Below, in pieces: positions 56,895-64,000 of a DNA stretch of 64,000 bases (positions within the stretch are counted from its first letter, which is position 1; each line of letters begins with the position of its first letter). The DNA is taken from positions 248,001-312,000 of the forward strand of contig JAWKPL010000001.1 of NCBI GenBank assembly GCA_041390685.1. The letters are read 5' to 3'. The DNA is from JAIBBD01 sp041390685. GTDB lineage: Bacteria; Chloroflexota; Dehalococcoidia; UBA2979. The translations under genes were made by a program, and so were the position numbers. The notes under the pieces are model-generated. The model was not told where the DNA came from, made no database searches, and worked only from the letters and a program-made list of their open reading frames with translations.

Positions 56895-59177
56895 ATGGTT
56901 GCGACGGAACGACAGGGCCAGCAGCTCGTCGGTACACGGCCGGTCCGGCCGGACGGCGTGGACAAGGTCACCGGGCGCGCGCGGTACGGCAGTGACATCA
57001 ACCTGCCGGGCATGCTCTACGGCCGCGTGAAGCGCAGCCCGCACGCGCACGCCCGGATTAAGCGCATCGACGCCTCACGCGCGCTGGCGCACAAGGGCGT
57101 GCACGCCGTGATCACGGCGAAGGATTTCCAGGCGGCCGAGGACGCGGTCACCGAGCTCGGCGAGACCGTGTCGACGGCGAAGTTCCTGCAGGACAACGTC
57201 CTCGCCTCAGACAAGGCTCTGTACGTCGGGCACGCGGTGGCCGCCGTGGCCGCGACCGACCCGCACATCGCGGAGGATGCCCTCGACCTGATCGACGTGG
57301 AGTACGAGGTCCTGTCGCCGGTCCTCGACGTGCATGAGGCGATGGCGGACGGCGCTCCCCTGCTGCACGACGGGCTGCGCACGGTCGAGATGGCAGGCCT
57401 GTTCATGCCCGGCCCGAACCAGGGCGAGCGCCCGACGAACGTCGCGAGCCACATCCGCTTCGACCGCGGGGATGTCGAGGCAGGGTTCGCCGAGGCCGAC
57501 GTGGTGATCGAGCGCGAGTTCCGCACCGGCGTTGCGCACCAGGGTTACCTCGAGCCACACAACGGCACCGCCATGTGGAGCGCGGACAACACGCTGACGG
57601 TCTGGGTGAGCACGCAGGGCGCATTCATCGTGCGCGACCAGCTCTCGCAGGTCCTGCACCTGCCGGTCGGGCGCATCCGCGTGATCCCGATGGAGATCGG
57701 CGGCGGCTTCGGCGGGAAGATCCCCGTCTACATGGAGCCGATGGCAGCGCTTATGTCGCGCCAGACCGGGCGGCCGGTGAAGATGCTGATGACCCGCCAG
57801 GAGGTCTTCGAGGGCACTGGCCCCACGTCGGCGACGTACATCCGCTGCAAGGTGGGCGCGAAGCGGGACGGCACCATCGTCGCCGCGCAGGCGTACCTCG
57901 CCTTCGAGGCAGGCGCGTTCCCCGGCTCGCCGGTCGGCGCGGCCGCAGCGTGCATGTTCAGCACCTACGACATCCCCAATCAGCTGATCGATGGCTACGA
58001 CGTGGTCGTGAACAAGCCGAAGGTGCAGGCGTACCGCGCCCCCGGTTCGCCGCAGGGCACGTTCGCGATGGAGTCCGTCCTCGACGAGCTCGCTGAGCGT
58101 CTCGAACTCGACCCGCTCGAGTTCCGCATGCAGAACGCCTCGTCCGAGGGGAGCCGGCGCAGTGACGGCGCGCTGTTCCCGCGCATCGGCGCGAAGGAGG
58201 TGATGCAGGCGGCCCTCGACAGCCCCCACTACCGCTCAGAGCTCTCCGGCGAGCACACGGGACGCGGCGTGGCCGTCGGCTTCTGGTTCAACGGGGGCGG
58301 TGAGTCCTCGGCGTACGCGGCGGTCAGCGCGGACGGCACCGTCTCGCTCACGTCGGGCTCCGTCGATATCGGCGGGCAGCGGGCGTCCCTCGCGATGCAG
58401 TTCGCGCAGACCATGGGCATCCCCTACGAGGACGTGCGTTCCTACGTCGCGGACACCGACTCGATCGGCTACACGCGGGCCACGGGCGGCAGCCGCACGA
58501 CCTTCGCCACCGGCTGGGCCGTACATGAGGCAGCGGCCGACCTCCGCCAGCGCCTCGAGGAGCGCGCCGCCTCGATCTGGGAGGTCGACCGCGAGCAGGT
58601 CTCGTACTCGGACGGCGTAATGCGAGGCCCCGACGGCAGACAGATGACGTTCAAGGAGCTGGCCGCCCAGTTGCCCCACACGGGCGGCATGCTGCAGGGC
58701 CACGCGGACGCCGCCCCCTCGACGATCGGCCCGGCCTTCGCCTGCCACATCGTGGACCTGCAGGTGGACCCGGACACGTACAAGGTCGAGATCCTGCGCT
58801 ACACGTCAATCCAGGACGTCGGCAAGGCGATCCACCCCGCGTACGTCGAAGGGCAGATCCAGGGCGGCGCGGCGCAGGGCATCGGCATGGCGCTGAACGA
58901 GGAGTACCGCTTCGACGCCAACGGCCGCATGTTGAACTCCTCTTTGCTGGACTACCGGATGCCGACGGCGCTCGATGTCCCGATGCTCGATACCGTGCTG
59001 GTGGAGGTGCCGAACCCGGGCCACCCCTACGGCGTACGAGGCGTCGGCGAGGTACCGATCGTGCCCCCGCTCGCAGCGATCGCGAACGCGCTCACACACG
59101 CGACCGGCACGCGCATCACGAGCCTGCCGGCCTCGCCGGACCGGCTGCTGGAGTGGGTGGCGGACGAGTCCGTTTAG
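56895..59177 (+). CDS. xanthine dehydrogenase/CO dehydrogenase-family molybdenum-binding large chain
   Basis: A 760-residue molybdopterin-binding subunit of the xanthine oxidase family: TRPVRPDGVDKVTGRARYGSDINLPGMLYGRVKRSPHAHARIKRID at the start, VIPMEIGGGFGGKIPVYMEPMAALMS (molybdopterin loop), VQAYRAPGSPQGTFAMESVLDELA (substrate Arg region), and catalytic Glu in VRGVGEVPIVPPLAAIANAL near the C terminus. It would hydroxylate an N-heterocycle or oxidise an aldehyde with water as oxygen donor. The CoxL motif with Cys is not seen. The FAD and 2Fe-2S subunits that normally accompany it are not in the window. Ends before a terminator hairpin. Confidence 0.92.
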   Translation: MVATERQGQQLVGTRPVRPDGVDKVTGRARYGSDINLPGMLYGRVKRSPHAHARIKRIDASRALAHKGVHAVITAKDFQAAEDAVTELGETVSTAKFLQDNVLASDKALYVGHAVAAVAATDPHIAEDALDLIDVEYEVLSPVLDVHEAMADGAPLLHDGLRTVEMAGLFMPGPNQGERPTNVASHIRFDRGDVEAGFAEADVVIEREFRTGVAHQGYLEPHNGTAMWSADNTLTVWVSTQGAFIVRDQLSQVLHLPVGRIRVIPMEIGGGFGGKIPVYMEPMAALMSRQTGRPVKMLMTRQEVFEGTGPTSATYIRCKVGAKRDGTIVAAQAYLAFEAGAFPGSPVGAAAACMFSTYDIPNQLIDGYDVVVNKPKVQAYRAPGSPQGTFAMESVLDELAERLELDPLEFRMQNASSEGSRRSDGALFPRIGAKEVMQAALDSPHYRSELSGEHTGRGVAVGFWFNGGGESSAYAAVSADGTVSLTSGSVDIGGQRASLAMQFAQTMGIPYEDVRSYVADTDSIGYTRATGGSRTTFATGWAVHEAAADLRQRLEERAASIWEVDREQVSYSDGVMRGPDGRQMTFKELAAQLPHTGGMLQGHADAAPSTIGPAFACHIVDLQVDPDTYKVEILRYTSIQDVGKAIHPAYVEGQIQGGAAQGIGMALNEEYRFDANGRMLNSSLLDYRMPTALDVPMLDTVLVEVPNPGHPYGVRGVGEVPIVPPLAAIANALTHATGTRITSLPASPDRLLEWVADESV

Positions 59178-59203
59178 CGGCATCCTCGTCTCGGGTCGAA
59201 CGC

Positions 59204-59234
59204 AACCGCCCTGGGCCCCCGGCCCGGGGCGGTT
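59204..59234 (+). terminator. hairpin terminator with T-rich tail
   Basis: A 14-bp stem with one T-G pair (59204-59217 with 59221-59234), three-base loop, followed by GTTTC. It separates the molybdenum enzyme gene from the branched-chain solute-binding protein gene. Confidence 0.65.
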
Positions 59235-59265
59235 GTTTCATGGCGCCGAGCGGTGGGAGGTACGG

Positions 59266-60459
59266 ATGAGCACCGTTACACGTCGTCGATTCGCGCTGGC
59301 CGTCCTCGGATTGCTGGCGGCAACGGCGGCGCTGCTGGCGGTCGCGTGCGGCGACGACGACACGGCGACTGCGACCGCCGCCGCGCGCGCGACCTCCGCC
59401 GCGGGATCCAAGGCGGACGCGCCGCGCGTGATACGCATTGGCGTGGTGCAGTCGCTCACGGGCGCGGCGGCCGTATACGGCAAGACGGTCGTCGAAGGCA
59501 TCGAACTGGCCGCGAAGCAGCTCAACGCCGAGTCCGCAGCGACGGGAATGCAGGTCGAACTGACGGTCGTCGACGACGAAAGCGCCGCCACGGGGGCAGC
59601 CACGGCCTTCGAGGACCTGATTCACGGGGACGTCGACGCCATCATCGGGCCCACGCTCTCGCAGGCGGCGCCGGAAGCGCACCGGCTGGCGCAGGAGGCC
59701 AGTATCCCGGTGCTGGGCGCGACCACGACGGCGCAGGGCATCACCGACGTGGGGGACTTCGTCTTCCGCGTGGCGCTGCCGGAGTCGGTGGTGGTGCCGG
59801 CGACGCTCGCGCGCGTCGCGAAGGACACGCCCCTCGATGGGGCCGTCCTCGTCCTCGACAGCACGGACGCGTTCTCACGGTCCTCTGCCGCCGCGATGCG
59901 GTCTGGCCTCACGGCGGCAGGCGGGAGCCTGCTGGCTGAGATCGACGTCGCGACGGCGGACATCGACGAGGCGCTCGGGGGCCTCGCGGCGGAGCAGGTC
60001 GAGGTGTTCCTCGTATCGCCGCTAGTGGAGACCTCGGCGCCGGTGGTGCGAGCGATCCGGACGGCGGGATTCGAGCAGCCAATCGTGGGCGGCAATGGCT
60101 TCAACACACCGGACATTGCGCAACTCGCGGGCACGGCGATCGAGGGGGCGTACGTGGGCGCGGCCTGGAACCCGGCCGTCGACACCGAGGCGAGCCGAGC
60201 GTTCGTCCAAGCATTCTCCGAGGAGTACGGCCGCGCGCCCGACCTCTTCGCCGCACAGGGATACACGTCCGTATACCTCGCCGTGGATGCCGCTCGACGC
60301 GCCAGCACCGGCACGCCGGCATCGCTGCGGGACGCGCTCGCCGCGACGCGCGGCCTGGACACCCCACTCGGGAACCTGTCGATCTCCGGCCGCCGCGAGG
60401 CGCAGCATGCGTCGGTGACGCAGCAGTACCGGAATGGGCAGCTCGTCGTCGTCCCTTAG
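59266..60459 (+). CDS. Leu/Ile/Val-type ABC substrate-binding lipoprotein
   Basis: A 397-residue type I periplasmic-binding protein (Peripla_BP_6). The signal has RRRF then a hydrophobic core and lipobox AVAC (Cys28), followed by GDDD and an Ala/Thr-rich spacer. Domain features: IRIGVVQSLTGAAAVYGKTVVEGIELAAKQLN, DAIIGPTLSQAAPEAHRLAQEASIPVLG, and QPIVGGNGFNTPDIAQLAG. Amino acids, amides or aromatic acids are usual ligands. No LivHMGF-type transporter genes are near. ATG 59266 is five bases after GGAGG. Confidence 0.92.
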   Translation: MSTVTRRRFALAVLGLLAATAALLAVACGDDDTATATAAARATSAAGSKADAPRVIRIGVVQSLTGAAAVYGKTVVEGIELAAKQLNAESAATGMQVELTVVDDESAATGAATAFEDLIHGDVDAIIGPTLSQAAPEAHRLAQEASIPVLGATTTAQGITDVGDFVFRVALPESVVVPATLARVAKDTPLDGAVLVLDSTDAFSRSSAAAMRSGLTAAGGSLLAEIDVATADIDEALGGLAAEQVEVFLVSPLVETSAPVVRAIRTAGFEQPIVGGNGFNTPDIAQLAGTAIEGAYVGAAWNPAVDTEASRAFVQAFSEEYGRAPDLFAAQGYTSVYLAVDAARRASTGTPASLRDALAATRGLDTPLGNLSISGRREAQHASVTQQYRNGQLVVVP

Positions 60460-60466
60460 CGCCCGG

Positions 60467-61126
60467 CTACCGGATACCCACCTCATCGAGGTGCTCGAGG
60501 AGGTCCGCCGGATCGTCGTAGACGCGGTACGCGCCCGCCGCCTGCAGTTCGTCGCGACCGTAGCCGCCTGAGTGCAGCCCGATGCCGAGGGCGCGTGCTC
60601 GGCGCGCGGCGAGCAGGTCCCACACGCTGTCACCAACGATCACCGTGTCCTCGACGGGGCAGTCAAGGCGGCGCGCGGCCTCGATGAAGAGGTCAGGGTC
60701 AGGCTTCGCGCGCGAGACGTCATCGCGTGTGACCAGCAGCCCGTGCGGCGGCGCTGGCAGCAGGTCGAGGACCGGAAGCGCCGTCGCGAGCCTGCCGCTC
60801 GTCGCGATCGTCCACGGGACGTCCTCGGCGGTCAGCCGGTGGAGGAGCGCGACGGCGCCCGGCAAGGGACGGATGGAGTCGATGCTCGCGCGGTACTCGG
60901 CCGCATGGACGTCCTGTACCCGCCGCAGCGTCGCGTCGTCCAGGTCCCGCTCCGCCTCGCGGAGCAGCGCGTGGGCGAGGAGGCCGCCGCTCATGCCGAT
61001 GCGGCGATGGATGCGCCATACGGACAGGTCGATGCCGGCGGCGCGCAGACCGGCCTGCCACGCCACCACGTGCTGGTAGACGCTGTCCACGAGTGTCCCA
61101 TCGAGGTCGAAGATGACCGCCGGCAT
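60467..61126 (-). CDS. HAD-superfamily hydrolase (phosphoglycolate phosphatase-like)
   Basis: A 219-residue HAD hydrolase subfamily IA: VIFDLDGTLVDSVYQHV (nucleophile and acid Asp), helical cap, TIATSGRL (Thr/Ser motif), SRAKPDPDLFIEAARRL (Lys) and TVIVGDSVWDLLAARRA (acidic motif). It would dephosphorylate a small phosphate ester such as a sugar phosphate or phosphoglycolate. Convergent with the solute-binding protein gene, seven bases apart. The nearby GH65 phosphorylase suggests beta-phosphoglucomutase as another possibility, since the two often occur together. Confidence 0.9.
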   Translation of the reverse strand: MPAVIFDLDGTLVDSVYQHVVAWQAGLRAAGIDLSVWRIHRRIGMSGGLLAHALLREAERDLDDATLRRVQDVHAAEYRASIDSIRPLPGAVALLHRLTAEDVPWTIATSGRLATALPVLDLLPAPPHGLLVTRDDVSRAKPDPDLFIEAARRLDCPVEDTVIVGDSVWDLLAARRARALGIGLHSGGYGRDELQAAGAYRVYDDPADLLEHLDEVGIR

Positions 61127-61190
61127 GCCTCTACCATACGCGCCTGCCTAGCCTCCTCGCGCTGGCGCCGGCGGAGTACGCTACAGGCGG

Positions 61191-62219
61191 ATGGCGGCAT
61201 CGATGCGCGCTCAGTTCCTTCGTGAGCCCCGACCGATTGCCCTCGCGCCGCTCACCCTCGATGAGGTCGAGCCGAAGGCGCCGGGGCCGGGAGAGCTGCG
61301 GCTGCGGGTGGAGGCGTGCGCGGTGTGCCGGACCGACCTCCAGATCGCCGAGGGGGACCTCGCGCTGCGTCGCTCGCCGATCATCCCCGGCCACCAGGCA
61401 GTGGGGACGGTCGACGCCGTCGGAGCGGGCGTCGAGGGCTGGTCGGCGGGCGACCGCGCCGGCATCGGCTGGCTCGCGGGGACGTGCGGCAGGTGCGAGT
61501 ACTGCACCGGCGGCCGGGAGAACCTGTGCGAGGCGGCGACGTTCACCGGCTGGGACCGTGACGGCGGCTATGCCGAGTCGATGACCGTCCGCGCCGCCTT
61601 CGCACTGCCGTTGCCACCGGACATCGAGGCGCCAGCGCTGGCGCCGCTGCTCTGCGGTGGCGTGATCGGGTACCGCTCATTGCGGGTCTCGGGGATCCTG
61701 CCGGGTCAACGCCTGGGCCTCTACGGGTTCGGCGCCTCGGCGTCGCTGGCCATCCAGGTCGCGGTCCACGAGGGCTGCGAGGTCTTCGTGATTACACGCT
61801 CGCCCGCCGAGCGGGAACGCGCGATCGCGCTCGGCGCGGCATGGGCGGGCGGCCTCGACGAGCCGCCGCCGAAGCCGCTGCACGCGGCAGTGACGTTCGC
61901 CCCCGCCGGCGACGTGGTGGTCACCGCGTTGCGCGCGCTCGCGCCAGGCGGCGCGGTGGCGATCAATGCCATCCACCTCGACCGCGTCCCCGAGTTCTCG
62001 TACGACTGGCTCTGGCGCGAGCGGAGCCTGCGGAGCGTCGCGAACTACACCCGCGAGGATGCGCGCGAGTTCCTCGAGCTGGCGCACACCATCCCGCTGC
62101 GCACCGAGACGCAGCTCTTCCCCCTCGGCGAGGCGAACGAGGCGCTCCGGGTGCTCGCGCGCGGCGAGCTGCGCGGGACGGCGGTGCTTACGATGGACGA
62201 GCGACGCGTCACTCGATGA
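61191..62219 (+). CDS. zinc-dependent alcohol dehydrogenase family protein
   Basis: A 342-residue medium-chain dehydrogenase: catalytic zinc ligands in ACAVCRTDLQI and PIIPGHQAVG, structural zinc cysteines in GTCGRCEYCTGGRENLC, then the Rossmann fold with LGLYGFGASASLAIQVA and HEGCEVFVITRS. The nucleotide loop reads GxGxxA as GFGASA. The family branch is the one annotated as zinc-binding alcohol dehydrogenase or AdhP-like. ATG 61191 and ATG 61203 are both possible starts. Confidence 0.9.
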   Translation: MAASMRAQFLREPRPIALAPLTLDEVEPKAPGPGELRLRVEACAVCRTDLQIAEGDLALRRSPIIPGHQAVGTVDAVGAGVEGWSAGDRAGIGWLAGTCGRCEYCTGGRENLCEAATFTGWDRDGGYAESMTVRAAFALPLPPDIEAPALAPLLCGGVIGYRSLRVSGILPGQRLGLYGFGASASLAIQVAVHEGCEVFVITRSPAERERAIALGAAWAGGLDEPPPKPLHAAVTFAPAGDVVVTALRALAPGGAVAINAIHLDRVPEFSYDWLWRERSLRSVANYTREDAREFLELAHTIPLRTETQLFPLGEANEALRVLARGELRGTAVLTMDERRVTR

Positions 62220-62240
62220 CGCGCGGGGCCGGAGGGACCG

Positions 62241-62663
62241 ATGTACCAGAAGATCCTGTACCCGACCGACGGATCGGAGCTGTCGAGGCTGGCGCTGCCG
62301 CACGTGGTAGCGATCGCCTATGCGCTTGGCATCCCCGTGGTCGTGCTTCAGGCCGTGGAGATCGTCACCGAAGCGGACGCGATGACCGTGCCTGAGCGTC
62401 GCGAGGAGGCCGAGCAGTGCGTCACTGACATCGCGGCGTCACTCGAGGGGCAGGGTGTAACCGTCGCCAGCACGCGCGTCATCGAGGGCGATGCGGGGCG
62501 CTCGATCGTGAGCGCCGTGACCGAAGAGGGGGCTGACCTGATCGTCATGGCGACGCGTGGGAATTCGGGCCTGCGCCGCCTGGCGCTCGGCTCGGTCGCG
62601 GAGCATGTGATGACACGCGCTCCCTGTGCCGTGCTGCTCGTCAGCCCGCCCCATCACGACTGA
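62241..62663 (+). CDS. universal stress protein (ATP-binding type)
   Basis: A 140-residue UspA-fold protein: YQKILYPTDGSELSRLALPHVVAIA, ATP-site pattern MATRGNSGLRRLALGSVAEHVMTRA and closing CAVLLVS. GGAGGGACCG precedes the ATG. It follows the alcohol dehydrogenase by 21 bases in the same direction. Its last 23 bases overlap the 3' end of the convergent GH65 gene. Confidence 0.92.
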   Translation: MYQKILYPTDGSELSRLALPHVVAIAYALGIPVVVLQAVEIVTEADAMTVPERREEAEQCVTDIAASLEGQGVTVASTRVIEGDAGRSIVSAVTEEGADLIVMATRGNSGLRRLALGSVAEHVMTRAPCAVLLVSPPHHD

Positions 62664-64000
62664 CGAGTCCGCCGCCTGCCTCGTCGAGGTCGTGCATCGG
62701 CCCCCGTCCCTTCGGCTGTCGGGGGGCGACCCTGGGCTCCATCGGAGGCACATCGACACGGACGGGCGTGCCGGCCGTCAGCGTGACCCGCTCGCCGTGG
62801 TGGAGGACGTGGAGCGGTTCGCCAGAGCGCAGGTCATACACCGCGGCCTCCGGGGTCACGCCCACCTCCAGCTGACGTCCCTGGTAGCAGAGACGGAAGG
62901 AGATACGGGCAAGCTCTCGCGGTACGCGGGGGGCGAACGCGAGGCGCCCCTGGTGGACGCGCATGCCGCCGAAGCCCGCAACGAGCATCGACCACACGCC
63001 CGCCAGCGCCGCGAGGTGCAATCCGTTGCGCGTGTTGTCGTGCAGGTCGCCGAGGTCCAGTAGCGCGGTCTCCCGCAAGTACTGGTACGCGAGGTCGAGG
63101 TGGCCGACCTCAGCCGCGATGATGCCCTGCGTGACCGCGGAGAGCGAGGAGTCGCGCACCGTTAGCGCCTCGTAGTACGCGAAGTTGCACCGCTTCTCCT
63201 CGAGGGTGAAGGCGTCGCCGCGCAGGTGCATCGCCAGCACGAGGTCAGCCTGCTTGAGCACTTGCTTGCGGTAGAGGTCGAAGTACGGGAAGTGCAGAAA
63301 GAGCGGGTACTTGTCCGGAGGCGTGGAGTCGAAATCCCAGGTCTCGAGGGTGGTGTAGCCGTCGGACTGTGGGTGCACCCCGAGTTCCGGGTCGAAGGGG
63401 ATGAACATGTCGCGCGCCGCGTCGCGCCAGGACGCTATCTCGTCCGGGGTCACGCCGAGCGCCGCCGCCGCCGCCTCGAAGCGCTCGGCGGCGTTGGCGG
63501 CCGCCCACAGGTTTCGCTCCGCCATGAGGTTCGTGTAGACGTTGTTGTTCTGCAGGGCGCTGTACTCATCGGGGCCGGTCACGCCCGAAATGCGGAACTG
63601 ACCGAGGCGGTCGTGGTGTCCGAGGGCGCGCCAGAGCCGGGCGGTCTCGACGAGCAGTTCGAGCCCGGCCTCGCGCAGGAACGCCTCGTCGCCCGTCGCA
63701 TCGAAGTACCAGCTCACGGCGGCCGCAACATCCGCGTTCACGTGGAAGGCGGCGGTGCCAGCGGGCCAGTACCCGGAGCACTCGGCGCCGGCGATCGTGC
63801 GCCAGGGAAAGGTCGCGCCCCCGAGTCCGAGCGCCCTCGCTCGCTGGCGCGCGATCGGCAGTGTCGAGTGACGCCAGCGCAGCGCGTGCGCGGCGACATC
63901 GGGCTTCGTGTAGATGAGCGCCGGGAGCACGAACGTCTCACTGTCCCAGAAGGCATGGCCATCGTACCCCTGCCCCGTGAGGCCCTTGGCGGGGATCGCG
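62641..64000 (-). CDS. glycoside hydrolase family 65 protein, 5' end outside window
   Basis: The C-terminal ~453 codons of a GH65 enzyme; the frame is open to the window edge at 64000. Family features: GYDGHAFWDSETFVLPALIY, WRHSTLPIARQRARALG, the general acid Glu in GVTGPDEYS, NNNVYTNLMAERNLWAA, then VLKQADLVLAM and the C-terminal beta-sandwich cap. GH65 members are inverting phosphorylases (maltose, trehalose, kojibiose) or hydrolases of alpha-glucosides. The end after the cap is a Pro/Arg-rich tail of about 40 residues. Which disaccharide is used cannot be decided from this part. Confidence 0.9.
   Translation of the reverse strand, partial: AIPAKGLTGQGYDGHAFWDSETFVLPALIYTKPDVAAHALRWRHSTLPIARQRARALGLGGATFPWRTIAGAECSGYWPAGTAAFHVNADVAAAVSWYFDATGDEAFLREAGLELLVETARLWRALGHHDRLGQFRISGVTGPDEYSALQNNNVYTNLMAERNLWAAANAAERFEAAAAALGVTPDEIASWRDAARDMFIPFDPELGVHPQSDGYTTLETWDFDSTPPDKYPLFLHFPYFDLYRKQVLKQADLVLAMHLRGDAFTLEEKRCNFAYYEALTVRDSSLSAVTQGIIAAEVGHLDLAYQYLRETALLDLGDLHDNTRNGLHLAALAGVWSMLVAGFGGMRVHQGRLAFAPRVPRELARISFRLCYQGRQLEVGVTPEAAVYDLRSGEPLHVLHHGERVTLTAGTPVRVDVPPMEPRVAPRQPKGRGPMHDLDEAGGGLVSRDGAG

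Noticed and set aside
1..64000. CRISPR arrays, rRNA and tRNA genes
   Set aside because: No regularly spaced repeats and no recognisable RNA gene found on reading the gaps.

Overview
The window is GC-rich bacterial chromosome with short intergenic gaps, many 1-8 bp gene overlaps and frequent GTG starts. The gene mix (CaiB/BaiF CoA transferases, acyl-CoA dehydrogenases, a molybdenum hydroxylase large chain, LLM flavin oxidoreductase, CxxC-poor lipoproteins beginning GCGDD, several universal stress proteins with P-type ATPases) fits Chloroflexota, perhaps a Dehalococcoidia/Tepidiforma-like aerobe. That assignment is inference; there is no rRNA or marker gene here to settle it. I saw no tRNA, rRNA or CRISPR array, and no gene-free stretch longer than 300 bases.

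Layout. 1-475: end of a 2-oxo acid dehydrogenase E2 gene, an acyl carrier protein, and the 5' part of a small 2TM-domain gene. 662-9659: a ~9.0 kb integrated element that splits the 2TM gene. It is bounded by a 14-bp direct repeat, encodes a large serine recombinase at its left edge, and carries an Xis-like HTH protein, two HNH endonucleases, zinc-ribbon and coiled-coil proteins, an HExxH metallopeptidase with a degenerate relative, and one HK97-type portal protein with an HTH-like tail. No terminase, capsid or tail gene is present. 9730-10771: an IS481-like insertion sequence with a frameshifted transposase, inserted into the shared palindromic stop-codon site of the 2TM gene and the facing ABC gene.

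10773-17226 (minus): a MacB-like ABC ATPase/permease pair, then a tightly overlapped response regulator - histidine kinase - P-type ATPase operon. 17336-19952 (plus): an acidic-tailed exported protein, a small membrane protein, ApbE, a ferric-reductase-like membrane protein and a DUF2231 protein that seems to start at CTG. 20008-29010: YceI, a multi-unit DUF5671 membrane protein, a PAS protein whose kinase His is Gln, a second P-type ATPase, a universal stress protein, a GyrI-like protein and an intact PAS histidine kinase of the same family. Together with the NarL-type regulator at 45.1 kb and two further universal stress proteins this resembles a redox/dormancy stress regulon.

29160-47278: acyl-CoA hydrolase/transferase, CPBP protease, ScyD-like propeller, an RsbV/RsbW/RsbU-type partner-switching set, LLM oxidoreductase, NAD kinase, TlyA, phosphoesterase, CoA transferase, aldo/keto reductase, MBL hydrolase, APC permease, flavodoxin, NarL regulator, a glycosyltransferase-like protein and a universal stress protein. 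47361-60459 is catabolic: two head-to-head acyl-CoA dehydrogenase paralogues, two solute-binding lipoproteins without transporter genes, a double-domain CoA transferase, MFS transporter, aldo/keto reductase and a molybdenum hydroxylase large chain. The window ends with a HAD phosphatase, a zinc alcohol dehydrogenase, a universal stress protein and the 3' part of a GH65 phosphorylase gene.
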